Of a DNA stretch of 14,777 nucleotides, positions 1 to 6,387 are shown one piece after another (positions within the stretch are counted from its first letter, which is position 1; each line of letters opens with the position of its first letter). The notes under the pieces were generated by a model that searched no databases, was not told the DNA's origin, and was given only the letters and a program-made list of their open reading frames with translations. A program made the translations under genes and the position numbers. The DNA is from Planctomycetota bacterium. GTDB lineage: Bacteria > Planctomycetota > Planctomycetia > Gemmatales > Gemmataceae. The stretch covers positions 1 through 14,777 of the forward strand of contig JAGWVO010000048.1 of assembly GCA_018970845.1 (NCBI GenBank), given 5' to 3'.

Positions 1-97
1 GGGGCTTGGCAGCTGCGTGAATGAGGTTCGCCCGTGCCAGCGAGAGGGCGATCGCGCCACCGGACTGCCTGACGATCTCTCGACGGTTGAGACCCAC
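1..97 (-). CDS. Partial secreted protein, N-terminal twin-arginine signal only
   Basis: Reading the minus strand from a GTG at 97 to the left edge gives 32 open codons. They start V/M-G-L-N-R-R-E-I-V-R-Q-S, continue with a small hydrophobic stretch (G-G-A-I-A-L-S-L-A), and end in A-A-A-K-P. This is the layout of a Tat signal peptide: an N-R-R-E twin-arginine block, a moderately hydrophobic core and an A-x-A-like cleavage site. The frame is closed upstream by a TGA at 157-155, and GTG 97 is the only usual start codon between that stop and the Tat motif. A GGGAG at about 106-110 lies 8 nt upstream as a ribosome binding site. The mature protein is outside the window, so function is unknown. In planctomycetes this kind of start is common on DUF1501, sulfatase and Gfo/Idh/MocA-type secreted proteins. 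The gene is divergent from the ABC operon. Confidence 0.62.
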   Translation of the reverse strand, partial: MGLNRREIVRQSGGAIALSLARANLIHAAAKP

Positions 98-136
98 GCC
101 CCTGACTCCCTTTGGACCATCCTTGTCCTTCGGAGG

Positions 137-271
137 CCCAGTTTCACAGGAGATTCATGGGCGGTCAATTGGTAGCCAATGCCGCAAGGCCCGATGGAAT
201 GAGCCTTGGCTGGACGAACCGTTCCTTGTTCCCCATCTTGTTTTTCCCGCGAATCTCCTTGTGAAACTGGG
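137..271. repeat. 135-bp element with 25/26-bp imperfect inverted repeats
   Basis: The left arm at 137-161 starts CCCAGTTTCACAGGAGATTC. The right arm at 246-271 ends GAATCTCCTTGTGAAACTGGG when read on the plus strand. They are reverse complements over their full length except for two mismatched positions near the inner end and one extra T in the right arm. The 84-nt interior holds smaller dyads: ATTGG/CCAAT at 168-180, and GCCGCAAGGC (181-190) against GCCTTGGC (203-210). The layout fits either a MITE-like non-autonomous mobile element or a long structured leader RNA for the minus-strand gene that starts at 97. No clear target-site duplication is seen on the flanks, and no transposase is nearby. 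Confidence 0.7.
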
Positions 272-415
272 ATGGCACAAAAACAAGAAAATGACAAAAA
301 CATACGAATATGGTGATATGCTTTAGATGCAAATGTTTGAACGACAATTAAACATATATAATTAATGTATCGTGAAAGATCGCATGGCTTATTCTTACGA
401 AAAATCAAGGTTTGG

Positions 416-443
416 TTGACCTCATCCGATCCTTACTGATAAT
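416..443 (+). promoter_or_regulatory. Predicted sigma-70-like promoter for the ABC-HlyD-TolC operon
   Basis: TTGACC at 416-421 and GATAAT at 438-443, separated by 16 bp, match the -35 and -10 consensus at five of six positions each. The -10 is preceded by a T (TG step at 437-438). Transcription would begin near 450. That favours the ATG at 471 as the translation start of the ABC gene, because the ATG at 450 would fall at or before the transcript start and has no spaced ribosome binding site. Confidence 0.5.
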
Positions 444-470
444 TAAGGAATGAGATTGGGGGGAGTTCTC

Positions 471-2180
471 ATGGCCGGTCATTCCTCGCAGGGCGGGCAT
501 GGGAATCACGATCCCAAACCCAAGCCGTTTTCCCGGTTGTTCAACTTGCTGGCGCTGGAATGGAGTGACATTTCGGCTCTCATCATTTACTGCGTTGCCG
601 TTGCCATTCTTTCGCTGGCCACCCCCATTGCCGTCGAGGCCTTGGTGAACACGGTGGCTTTTGGCGTGCTTCTTTGGCCCGTGATCGCGATCTCCCTGAT
701 TTTGATGAGCTGCCTCGGACTGGCCGCAGCCATCCGCGCGATGCAGGTGTTCGTGGTTGAATGCCTTCAGCGTCGTTTGTTCACCCGCGTCGTTGCGGAC
801 TATGCCAACCGGTTTCCCGCGCTCAGGCTGGACAACTTCGACCATCGCAGCGGGCCCGAACTCGCCAACCGATTCTTTGATGTCCTCACGCTGCAAAAAT
901 CCATCTCCACGCTGCTCCTTGATGGGCTGGCGATGGTCATCATGACCTTCATTGGGTTGCTGGTCCTGGCCTCCTACCATCCGTTCCTGCTGGGTTTTGA
1001 CATCGTGCTGGTCCTGCTTGTTTCGTTTCTAGTGCTTGTGCTCGGCTGGGGGGGCGTCCGCACGAGCCTCGACGAATCCCATGCCAAGTACGATGTCGCT
1101 GGCTGGCTGGAGGAGGTTCTGCGCTGCCATCGCCTTTTCAAATCCTCCGGAGGTAAACAATGGTCCCTCGACAGGGCCGACGCCTTGGCGTCGCATTACC
1201 TTGATGCGAGAAAACAGCATTTTTCCGTGATTTGGCGGCAAACGGTTTTCGGCATGTCCACCCAGGTCGTGGCCAGTTCGGCGCTCCTCGGGCTGGGTGG
1301 CTGGCTTGTCATCACCCGGCAATTGACCCTCGGGCAGTTGGTCGCCGCGGAAATGATCGTCTCCCTTGTCGTCTCCTCGGTGAGCAAGATGGGCAAATAT
1401 GCCGAGACCTGGTACGACCTGCTTTCAAGCACCGAGAAGATAGGCCTAGTGACCGACTTGCCGCTTGATCGTTCCGGAGGGGAGCCGCTGCCTGATTGCG
1501 AATCGGGTCTTTCCCTGCGAGTCATTCGACCGGATTCCCAGCCATGGTCCATGGCCCCCGGCGAGAAAATCGCCCTGACAGGCCCCGCGCGTTCGGGCAA
1601 GACACGCCTGATGGAGGTCTTCTGCGGCATGCGCGAGCCTGACGGCTTCGTGGTCGAGGCGGACGGGATCGACATCAGGAACCTGTCACTGGACAGCATC
1701 CGTGAACACACGGCGCTGGTCGGCGAAGGTACGGGACTGGTGCAAGGCACGGTACTCGAAAACCTGCGCATGGGCAGGGCCCATGTGCCACTTCCGGCCG
1801 TTGTCTCCGCCTTGGAGATGGTCGGCCTAAGGGACGCCGTGCAGCGACTTCCCCATGGGCTCGACACCCTGGTCGTTCCGGGCGGATCCCCGTTTTCGAA
1901 CATCCAGGAAACCCTGCTGACAATCGCGCGGGCGATTGCTGGAAAGCCCCGACTGCTGGCCATCGACCGTGTCCTTGACGGGCTGGATTCGGCGTCGTTG
2001 CAGACTGTGTTGCGTGCCGTCGCCGCGCCGGGGGTTTCCTGGACATTGTTGTTGGGCACGAATCGTGACGAGGTGATGGTTCGTTGCGACCAAATCATGA
2101 CCCTAAGGGGTGGAATCGGAGATATAGGCCAATCTCATTCCCATGGGAATGAGTCGTTGGCGGGAGGTTTGGCGCCATGA
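471..2180 (+). CDS. ABC exporter-like half transporter with a degenerate ATPase domain
   Basis: A 569-residue inner-membrane protein with the fold order of a type I secretion or peptide-exporter ABC subunit. It has no N-terminal C39 peptidase domain. About six hydrophobic segments lie near residues 34-56, 66-88, 148-169, 172-193, 260-282 and 288-304, followed by a nucleotide-binding domain from about 345. Walker A is kept (G-P-A-R-S-G-K-T, 371-378). The other catalytic motifs are altered. The Q-loop reads V-G-E-G (417-420) rather than V-P-Q-D. The signature is F-S-N-I-Q (475-479) rather than LSGGQ. Walker B L-L-A-I-D (495-499) is followed by Arg500 instead of Glu. The H-loop position is Asn531 in T-N-R. 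The start at 471 has GGGAG at 461-465 five nt upstream. It overlaps hlyD by 4 bp. It probably exports or gates a substrate with its two partners, but canonical ATP hydrolysis looks unlikely. Confidence 0.88.
   Translation: MAGHSSQGGHGNHDPKPKPFSRLFNLLALEWSDISALIIYCVAVAILSLATPIAVEALVNTVAFGVLLWPVIAISLILMSCLGLAAAIRAMQVFVVECLQRRLFTRVVADYANRFPALRLDNFDHRSGPELANRFFDVLTLQKSISTLLLDGLAMVIMTFIGLLVLASYHPFLLGFDIVLVLLVSFLVLVLGWGGVRTSLDESHAKYDVAGWLEEVLRCHRLFKSSGGKQWSLDRADALASHYLDARKQHFSVIWRQTVFGMSTQVVASSALLGLGGWLVITRQLTLGQLVAAEMIVSLVVSSVSKMGKYAETWYDLLSSTEKIGLVTDLPLDRSGGEPLPDCESGLSLRVIRPDSQPWSMAPGEKIALTGPARSGKTRLMEVFCGMREPDGFVVEADGIDIRNLSLDSIREHTALVGEGTGLVQGTVLENLRMGRAHVPLPAVVSALEMVGLRDAVQRLPHGLDTLVVPGGSPFSNIQETLLTIARAIAGKPRLLAIDRVLDGLDSASLQTVLRAVAAPGVSWTLLLGTNRDEVMVRCDQIMTLRGGIGDIGQSHSHGNESLAGGLAP
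2134..2153. repeat. Perfect 20-bp palindrome at the ABC/hlyD junction
   Basis: CTCATTCCCATGGGAATGAG is identical to its own reverse complement. It lies inside the last codons of the ABC gene, 8 nt upstream of the GGGAGG ribosome binding site (2162-2167) of the hlyD-type gene. As RNA it can form an 8-bp stem with a CATG loop. It may be a regulatory or processing hairpin that tunes translation of the downstream gene, or a protein-binding dyad. Function is inference. Confidence 0.75.
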
Positions 2181-3565
2181 TCGTCAGGGTCGGGGAATTG
2201 CCGGCGTTCAATTCCATTGGCACGCCCACCTCGGTGGAACGCGCCGCCACGCCATCCATCGCCCGCCATGTGGGGCGATTGCTTATGGTTACTTTCCTTC
2301 TGCTTCCCGCCGCGCTGGCCTTCGTGCCTTGGCAGCAGACGATCAGGGCCAGGGGGCAAGTGACTGCTTACGCTCCAACGGAAAGAAAGCAAACAATCAC
2401 GGCGCGGGTGAGCGGACAGATCGGCCGGTGGCGCGTTGTCGAGGGATCCAAGGTCAAGGCTGGTGATGTTCTTGTCGATATTAATGATAATGACCCCGAC
2501 ATGGCCAACCGGCTTGAGGTCCAGAAGCAATTTCTGCTCAATCGCCGAAAAGCCGCAGTTGAGGAAGTCGCTGAGCAGGGCAGGGCCGTCGAGGCGCAAA
2601 CAAGGGCGCTCGATGCCGCGGTCAAGGCCGCGAAGGCCGGCAGGGAGGCATCGGCCATGCTCGTGGATGTGGCGAAACAATCGCGCGCGAACATGAGCTT
2701 CGCCTCCGACTTTGAGGGGCAGCGCTTCCAGATGTATGACAAGTTGTTCAACGACAAGCGCTTCGGGGGGCTTGAATCGTCCCTGAACCGGGACGAGGCC
2801 AAGATGCGCTTCGACCGCGCCGCCACCGAGGTGAAGCGGGCCGAGGCCGAGATCAAGCGCTCCGAATCAATGCTGGCCTCGAGCGATTCGCTGGTGCTTC
2901 AGGCGGAGGCCTCCGGCATCACCAATGTGGCCACGGCGCGGCGCGACCTGCGCAAGGCCGAGCAAAATCTCTACGGCTATGACCGAGACATACAGGATCT
3001 TGAGAATCGAATCGAACGGTTCAAGGCGCGAATCATCACGGCCCCGTGCGACGGGACCATCTTCCGAATCTCGGCGAATGTGGCCCAGGGTGGCCAATAT
3101 GTCAAGGAGGACGAACCCCTTGCCGTGATCGTGCCCGACACCGCTGAAAGGGTCGTGGAGCTGATGGTCGACGGGGTTGATTCCCCCCTGCTGACGGCAT
3201 TCAAGGAGCAGTCGGGGGCCTTCCCGCATGTGCGGCTCATGTTCGAGGGATGGCCGGCCATCCAGGTTGCGGGCTGGCCATCGGTCGCCACCGGCACCTT
3301 CGGCGGAAGGGTGCGGCAGGTCGACCCGACGGATGACGGCAACGGAAGGTTCCGGGTGTTGATCGAGGAGGACGCCCTCGAGCCCGCCGACAGGTGGCCC
3401 GAGGACTCCCAGCTTCGCCAAGGCAACCAGGCCGTCGGTTACATCTTCCTCAACCGCGTCTCGCTGGGATATGAATTGTGGCGGAACCTCAACGGATTCC
3501 CGCCGGTGGCGGCGCCGCAGGACAAGGCGAAGGATGGCGGCAAGCCTCCCAAGGTGAAACCGTGA
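2177..3565 (+). CDS. HlyD-family membrane fusion (periplasmic adaptor) protein
   Basis: A 462-residue adaptor that would link the inner-membrane transporter to the outer-membrane channel. A short cytoplasmic N-terminus precedes one membrane segment at about residues 33-51. The first half-lipoyl motif follows at about 77-103 (V-S-G-Q-I-G-R-W ... G-D-V-L-V-D-I). A long charged alpha-helical hairpin occupies about 112-283, rich in A, E, K and R. The second half-lipoyl motif is at about 287-318 (T-A-P-C-D-G-T-I-F-R ... G-Q-Y-V). A beta-barrel-like region with V-E-L-M-V-D-G near 327-334 completes the fold. The ATG overlaps the ABC stop (ATGA), with GGGAGG 9 nt upstream, so translation is probably coupled. 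Order and overlap with a TolC-type gene identify it as the adaptor of a tripartite export system. Length is typical for the family. Cargo is unknown. Confidence 0.9.
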   Translation: MIVRVGELPAFNSIGTPTSVERAATPSIARHVGRLLMVTFLLLPAALAFVPWQQTIRARGQVTAYAPTERKQTITARVSGQIGRWRVVEGSKVKAGDVLVDINDNDPDMANRLEVQKQFLLNRRKAAVEEVAEQGRAVEAQTRALDAAVKAAKAGREASAMLVDVAKQSRANMSFASDFEGQRFQMYDKLFNDKRFGGLESSLNRDEAKMRFDRAATEVKRAEAEIKRSESMLASSDSLVLQAEASGITNVATARRDLRKAEQNLYGYDRDIQDLENRIERFKARIITAPCDGTIFRISANVAQGGQYVKEDEPLAVIVPDTAERVVELMVDGVDSPLLTAFKEQSGAFPHVRLMFEGWPAIQVAGWPSVATGTFGGRVRQVDPTDDGNGRFRVLIEEDALEPADRWPEDSQLRQGNQAVGYIFLNRVSLGYELWRNLNGFPPVAAPQDKAKDGGKPPKVKP

Positions 3566-5142
3566 GTTGGGCAAGGGGAACCCAAGGCTGGCTCGCCGCC
3601 ATGCTCCTGGCCTCATCCTCGGCCTTGGCCCAGGACCCGGAATTGGCGCCCGCCCCGCTTCCCGCGGTCGTCAGGCAGGGAACGCCGCCGGCTCTTCCCG
3701 CCCCGCGGCCCGATGCCGGCCCCGCGGCACCCGGGAAAGTCCCCCCGCCTCCTCCCAGGGAGTTGCCCCCCATCCTGGGTGCTGAAAAGAGCGTGGGCGG
3801 CCCCCTGGGCCTCGACGAGGTTCTCGACTCGGTTGAACAGAACTACCCGCTCCTCAGGGCCATCGAGCAGGAAAGGGTGCTGGCGGGTGGCAAGGTCGTC
3901 ACGGCGATGGGCGCCTTCGACCTCAACCTGAACGCCTCCGCCGATGGAACGAGTCCGGCGACCTACGACAGCATTCGCAGCAGCCTGGGATTCAACCAGG
4001 CGCTGCCCAACGGCGGCATGGGAATCTTCGCCGGCTACCGCAACGGGTATGGTGAATTCCCGACTTACAACCTTGGCCAGAAAACCGCCGATGGCGGCGA
4101 ACTCCGCGCCGGGATCGTTATTCCGCTCCTTCGCGACCGCGCCATTGACAGGCCGCGCGCCGGTCTCCAGCAGGCCAGGCTCGATGTCCAGATCGCCGAA
4201 CCGACCATCGAGCGGCAGCGTCTCGACTTCCTGCGCGCCGCCACGAGGGTCTACTGGAACTGGGTCGCCTCGGGCCAGAGGCTCAGGATCGCCAGCAACC
4301 TGCTCAAGCTCGCCGTTGACCGTGACGAGCAACTTAAAGCCCGCGTCGAGGCTGGTCCGGTGGCCAACATCGAGAGGATCGACAACCAGCAGAACATCGC
4401 GCTCAGGAACGGCTTGTTGGTGCAGGCCCAGCGCGGATTCCAGCAGTCGACCATCGACCTTTCCCTGTTTCTCCGCGACAACACGGGCAGCCCCACCCTG
4501 GCCGGCCCCGACAGGCTTCCCGCGTTTCCCCTGGTTCAGTCGGTCAGCGTGTCGTTGATGGACGACGCCATCGACCGCGCCATGCAGATGCGGCCGGAAC
4601 CGCTCAGGTTGAGGCTCCAGCGGGAAAAGGCCGTGGTCGATTACCGCCTCGCCACCAACCAGATGATGCAGTCGGTGAACGCCCTCGTTGGCGGCTCGCA
4701 GGACCTTGGCTTCTCGAAGAGCCCGCTGTCGGGTCCCAACGGGCTCGACCGGTCGAACCTCAACGCGTCGATCCTTTACAACTTCCCGGTTCAGCAGCGC
4801 GAGGCGCGCGGACGCGTGCTTCAGGCGCAGGCCCTCATCGCCCAGGCCGACCAGCAGCTTCGCAACGCCGAGGATGTCGTTCGCGCGGAAGTGCAGGACA
4901 CCTTCTCCGCCCTTGAGCGAGCCTATGAGTTCTTCATTCAGGCCAAAAACCGCGTCGAGCTGGTCAGGCTGGTGGCCGAGGCCGAACGCGAGCAACTTCG
5001 TCTGGGCCGCAGCGACATCCTGCGCGTGACCTTGCGCGAGCAGGCGGCGTTCGACGCCGAACTTCTCGAGATCGGCGCGCAGCAGGACTATTTCCGGGCC
5101 CAGGCCGATTTCCGGTTCGCCCAGGGAATCGGAAACCGCTAG
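3562..5142 (+). CDS. TolC-type outer-membrane efflux protein
   Basis: A 526-residue outer-membrane channel subunit with two outer-membrane-efflux repeats, at about residues 85-295 and 320-526. Long amphipathic helices include A-R-L-D-V-Q-I-A-E, R-V-Y-W-N-W-V and, near the C-terminus, E-R-E-Q-L-R-L-G-R-S-D. I chose the GTG at 3562, which overlaps the hlyD stop (GTGA) and has AAGGTG 5 nt upstream. It gives a proper signal peptide ending A-L-A-Q at about residue 23. An upstream in-frame GTG at 3478 would add residues that overlap the hlyD gene and hide the signal peptide. A proline/alanine-rich stretch at 28-70 (P-P-P-P-P-R near 61-66) joins the signal peptide to the channel domain and is longer than in classical TolC. 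It is the last gene of the operon; its stop is only 8 bp from the convergent pdxH stop. Confidence 0.88.
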   Translation: MSWARGTQGWLAAMLLASSSALAQDPELAPAPLPAVVRQGTPPALPAPRPDAGPAAPGKVPPPPPRELPPILGAEKSVGGPLGLDEVLDSVEQNYPLLRAIEQERVLAGGKVVTAMGAFDLNLNASADGTSPATYDSIRSSLGFNQALPNGGMGIFAGYRNGYGEFPTYNLGQKTADGGELRAGIVIPLLRDRAIDRPRAGLQQARLDVQIAEPTIERQRLDFLRAATRVYWNWVASGQRLRIASNLLKLAVDRDEQLKARVEAGPVANIERIDNQQNIALRNGLLVQAQRGFQQSTIDLSLFLRDNTGSPTLAGPDRLPAFPLVQSVSVSLMDDAIDRAMQMRPEPLRLRLQREKAVVDYRLATNQMMQSVNALVGGSQDLGFSKSPLSGPNGLDRSNLNASILYNFPVQQREARGRVLQAQALIAQADQQLRNAEDVVRAEVQDTFSALERAYEFFIQAKNRVELVRLVAEAEREQLRLGRSDILRVTLREQAAFDAELLEIGAQQDYFRAQADFRFAQGIGNR

Positions 5143-5150
5143 GGTTCGCC

Positions 5151-5807
5151 TCAGGGTGCCAGCCTTTCCCGGATCCAGCGGCCTTTCGAATCCTTGAACC
5201 TGATGCGGTCGTGAAGCCTCGATGGCCGACCTTGCCAAAACTCGATGGCGTCGGGCATGAGCCTGTATCCCCCCCAATGTGCCGGGCGCGGCACCCCCCC
5301 GGGATATTCCCGCCTCAACTGGTCCACTTTGCTCGCCAGTTCCTCCCGGCTGGAAATCACCCGGCTTTGCGGAGATGCGGCCGAACCGTAGCGGCTTTCC
5401 GGGGGCCTTCGCAGGTGGTAGGCATCCGACTCGGCGGCGCTGATCTTCTCGACGAAGCCCTCGAACCGGACCTGGCGTTCCAATTCGGGCCAGAAGAAAA
5501 CCGCGGCAGCTCGAGGGTTGATCCCGAGTTCGTTGCCCTTGCGGCTTTCATAATTCGTGAAGAACACCAGGCCGCCGGAGTCGAACTGCCTCAAAAGCAC
5601 GATGCGCGCCGACGGTGAACCTCCTGGGGTGGCGGTCGCCAGCGTGAAGGCGTAGGGTTCGGGCAACTGCTGCTCAAGCGCCGCCCGCAGCCAGGTGTCA
5701 AAAAGGGCCAACGGGTCGGTTCCGGCCTCGGCTTCATCGAGGCCGCGTTGGATGTAATCCTTGCGCATCGCCATGAGATCAAGGCCGGATACCCAATCTC
5801 CGCTCAT
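5151..5807 (-). CDS. pdxH: Pyridoxamine/pyridoxine 5'-phosphate oxidase
   Basis: A 218-residue cytoplasmic FMN enzyme that oxidises pyridoxamine or pyridoxine 5'-phosphate to pyridoxal 5'-phosphate, the last step of PLP synthesis or salvage. Family marks are present in order: S-A-R-I-V-L-L-R at about 66-73, F-F-T-N-Y-E-S-R-K at 82-90, N-P-R at 97-99, W-P-E-L-E-R-Q-V-R at 106-114 and S-R-Y-G-S-A-A-S-P-Q-S at 138-148. Near the C-terminus are W-G-G-Y-R at 178-182, I-E-F-W-Q-G at 188-193, R-L-H-D-R at 197-201 and the terminal E-R-L-A-P. Length matches the family. The ATG at 5807 overlaps the stop of the upstream thioredoxin-like gene (ATGA) and has GGGAG 7 nt upstream, so the two are likely co-translated. 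An in-frame start further up would add 11 residues inside the neighbour and is less likely. Confidence 0.95.
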   Translation of the reverse strand: MSGDWVSGLDLMAMRKDYIQRGLDEAEAGTDPLALFDTWLRAALEQQLPEPYAFTLATATPGGSPSARIVLLRQFDSGGLVFFTNYESRKGNELGINPRAAAVFFWPELERQVRFEGFVEKISAAESDAYHLRRPPESRYGSAASPQSRVISSREELASKVDQLRREYPGGVPRPAHWGGYRLMPDAIEFWQGRPSRLHDRIRFKDSKGRWIRERLAP

Positions 5808-6343
5808 TTCGGCGCTCCCGGGGCAAGGGTGGCCTTCCAACCCTTGACGATCTCGTCCAGCTCCCTTGTTCCCGGCGAACCGTCGGTGAAGGCGAATGTG
5901 GAACGAACCTTGGCCCCGCTGGCGATCACCACGGTGATGGCGGCGTCCGCGGCGATCTTGTAGTCGGGCGGGCCGACCACATCCTCGAACACGCCGACGG
6001 AGAATGCCGCCAGGTTGTGCTCGGTGGCGAAACGGCGCGCCGTGGCGTCAAAGGCCAACTGGTCGGGCTTGAGGAAGGTGACCCAGCCCTTGGCCTCGGC
6101 GCCCTTGGCCTGCCTGGCCGCGTCCTCGCAGCGGCGGGCCAGAGTCCCGAGCGCGGGGGAAGGCTCCCGGGCGAAGAAGGCCACGAAAGGCTTGTCGCCG
6201 GCGTCGCAGACAAAGCAGTGGAGTTTGCCGCGCTGGGCGCCGGTGCAGACCACGAAGCTGTAGGGAGCGGGTTTGTCACCCACGGCCGGGCCGGAAGCCG
6301 GCGGGGCCGCGCAGGCCAGTCCAAGTGTCACGATCGGGAGCAT
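5804..6343 (-). CDS. Thioredoxin-fold-like protein with a CxxC motif
   Basis: A 179-residue protein without a sure family name. After a short hydrophobic N-terminus (M-L-P-I-V-T-L-G-L-A-C) it has G-K-L-H-C-F-V-C-D-A-G-D-K-P at 39-52, giving a C-x-x-C pair (Cys43, Cys46). Strand-like F-V-A-F-F-A-R follows, then later D-A-A-I-T-V-V-I-A-S-G and a C-terminal helix D-E-I-V-K-G-W-K. This order resembles a redoxin/thioredoxin fold seen in planctomycete secreted proteins. The N-terminus could be a poor signal peptide or lipoprotein signal: Cys11 is present but position -3 is Gly and there is no basic residue. The ATG at 6343 has AGGAGG 7 nt upstream, which decides the start. It overlaps pdxH by 4 bp and is divergent from the cca-type gene by 44 bp. 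Redox activity is inference. Confidence 0.72.
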   Translation of the reverse strand: MLPIVTLGLACAAPPASGPAVGDKPAPYSFVVCTGAQRGKLHCFVCDAGDKPFVAFFAREPSPALGTLARRCEDAARQAKGAEAKGWVTFLKPDQLAFDATARRFATEHNLAAFSVGVFEDVVGPPDYKIAADAAITVVIASGAKVRSTFAFTDGSPGTRELDEIVKGWKATLAPGAPK

Positions 6344-6387
6344 CGCGGAACCTCCTGCTGCTACGATAGCCGAACCGGAGGAAAACC

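Larger units (their letters stand above)
98..470. other. Divergent intergenic region with AT-rich promoter zone
   Basis: This 373-bp stretch separates the minus-strand Tat-signal gene from the plus-strand ABC operon. I see no credible gene in it. The part near the minus-strand gene carries the inverted-repeat element at 137-271. From about 275 to 450 the DNA becomes clearly AT-rich compared with the GC-rich genes around it, with runs such as CATATATAATTAATG near 353-367. That suggests promoter DNA, possibly for both directions. Only the rightward promoter at 416-443 could be assigned with reasonable spacing. Confidence 0.6.

Noticed and set aside
21..326. Plus-strand open frame of 101 codons at the left edge
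   Set aside because: It lies opposite the Tat-signal start, runs through both arms of the inverted repeat and into AT-rich promoter DNA, and its translation has no domain-like pattern.
337..362. TTGAAC and TATAAT as a promoter
   Set aside because: The -10 is a perfect match but the spacer is only 14 bp, too short for a normal sigma-70 promoter; the pair at 416-443 fits better.
450..470. ATG at 450 as the start of the ABC gene
   Set aside because: The AAGGA before it has no spacing to the start codon, and the predicted transcript starts at about the same base; the ATG at 471 has GGGAG at a normal distance.
3613..5277. Long minus-strand open frame (554 codons) opposite the TolC-type gene
   Set aside because: The plus strand encodes a recognisable efflux protein with signal peptide and overlap to hlyD; the minus frame is a GC-rich shadow and also runs into pdxH.
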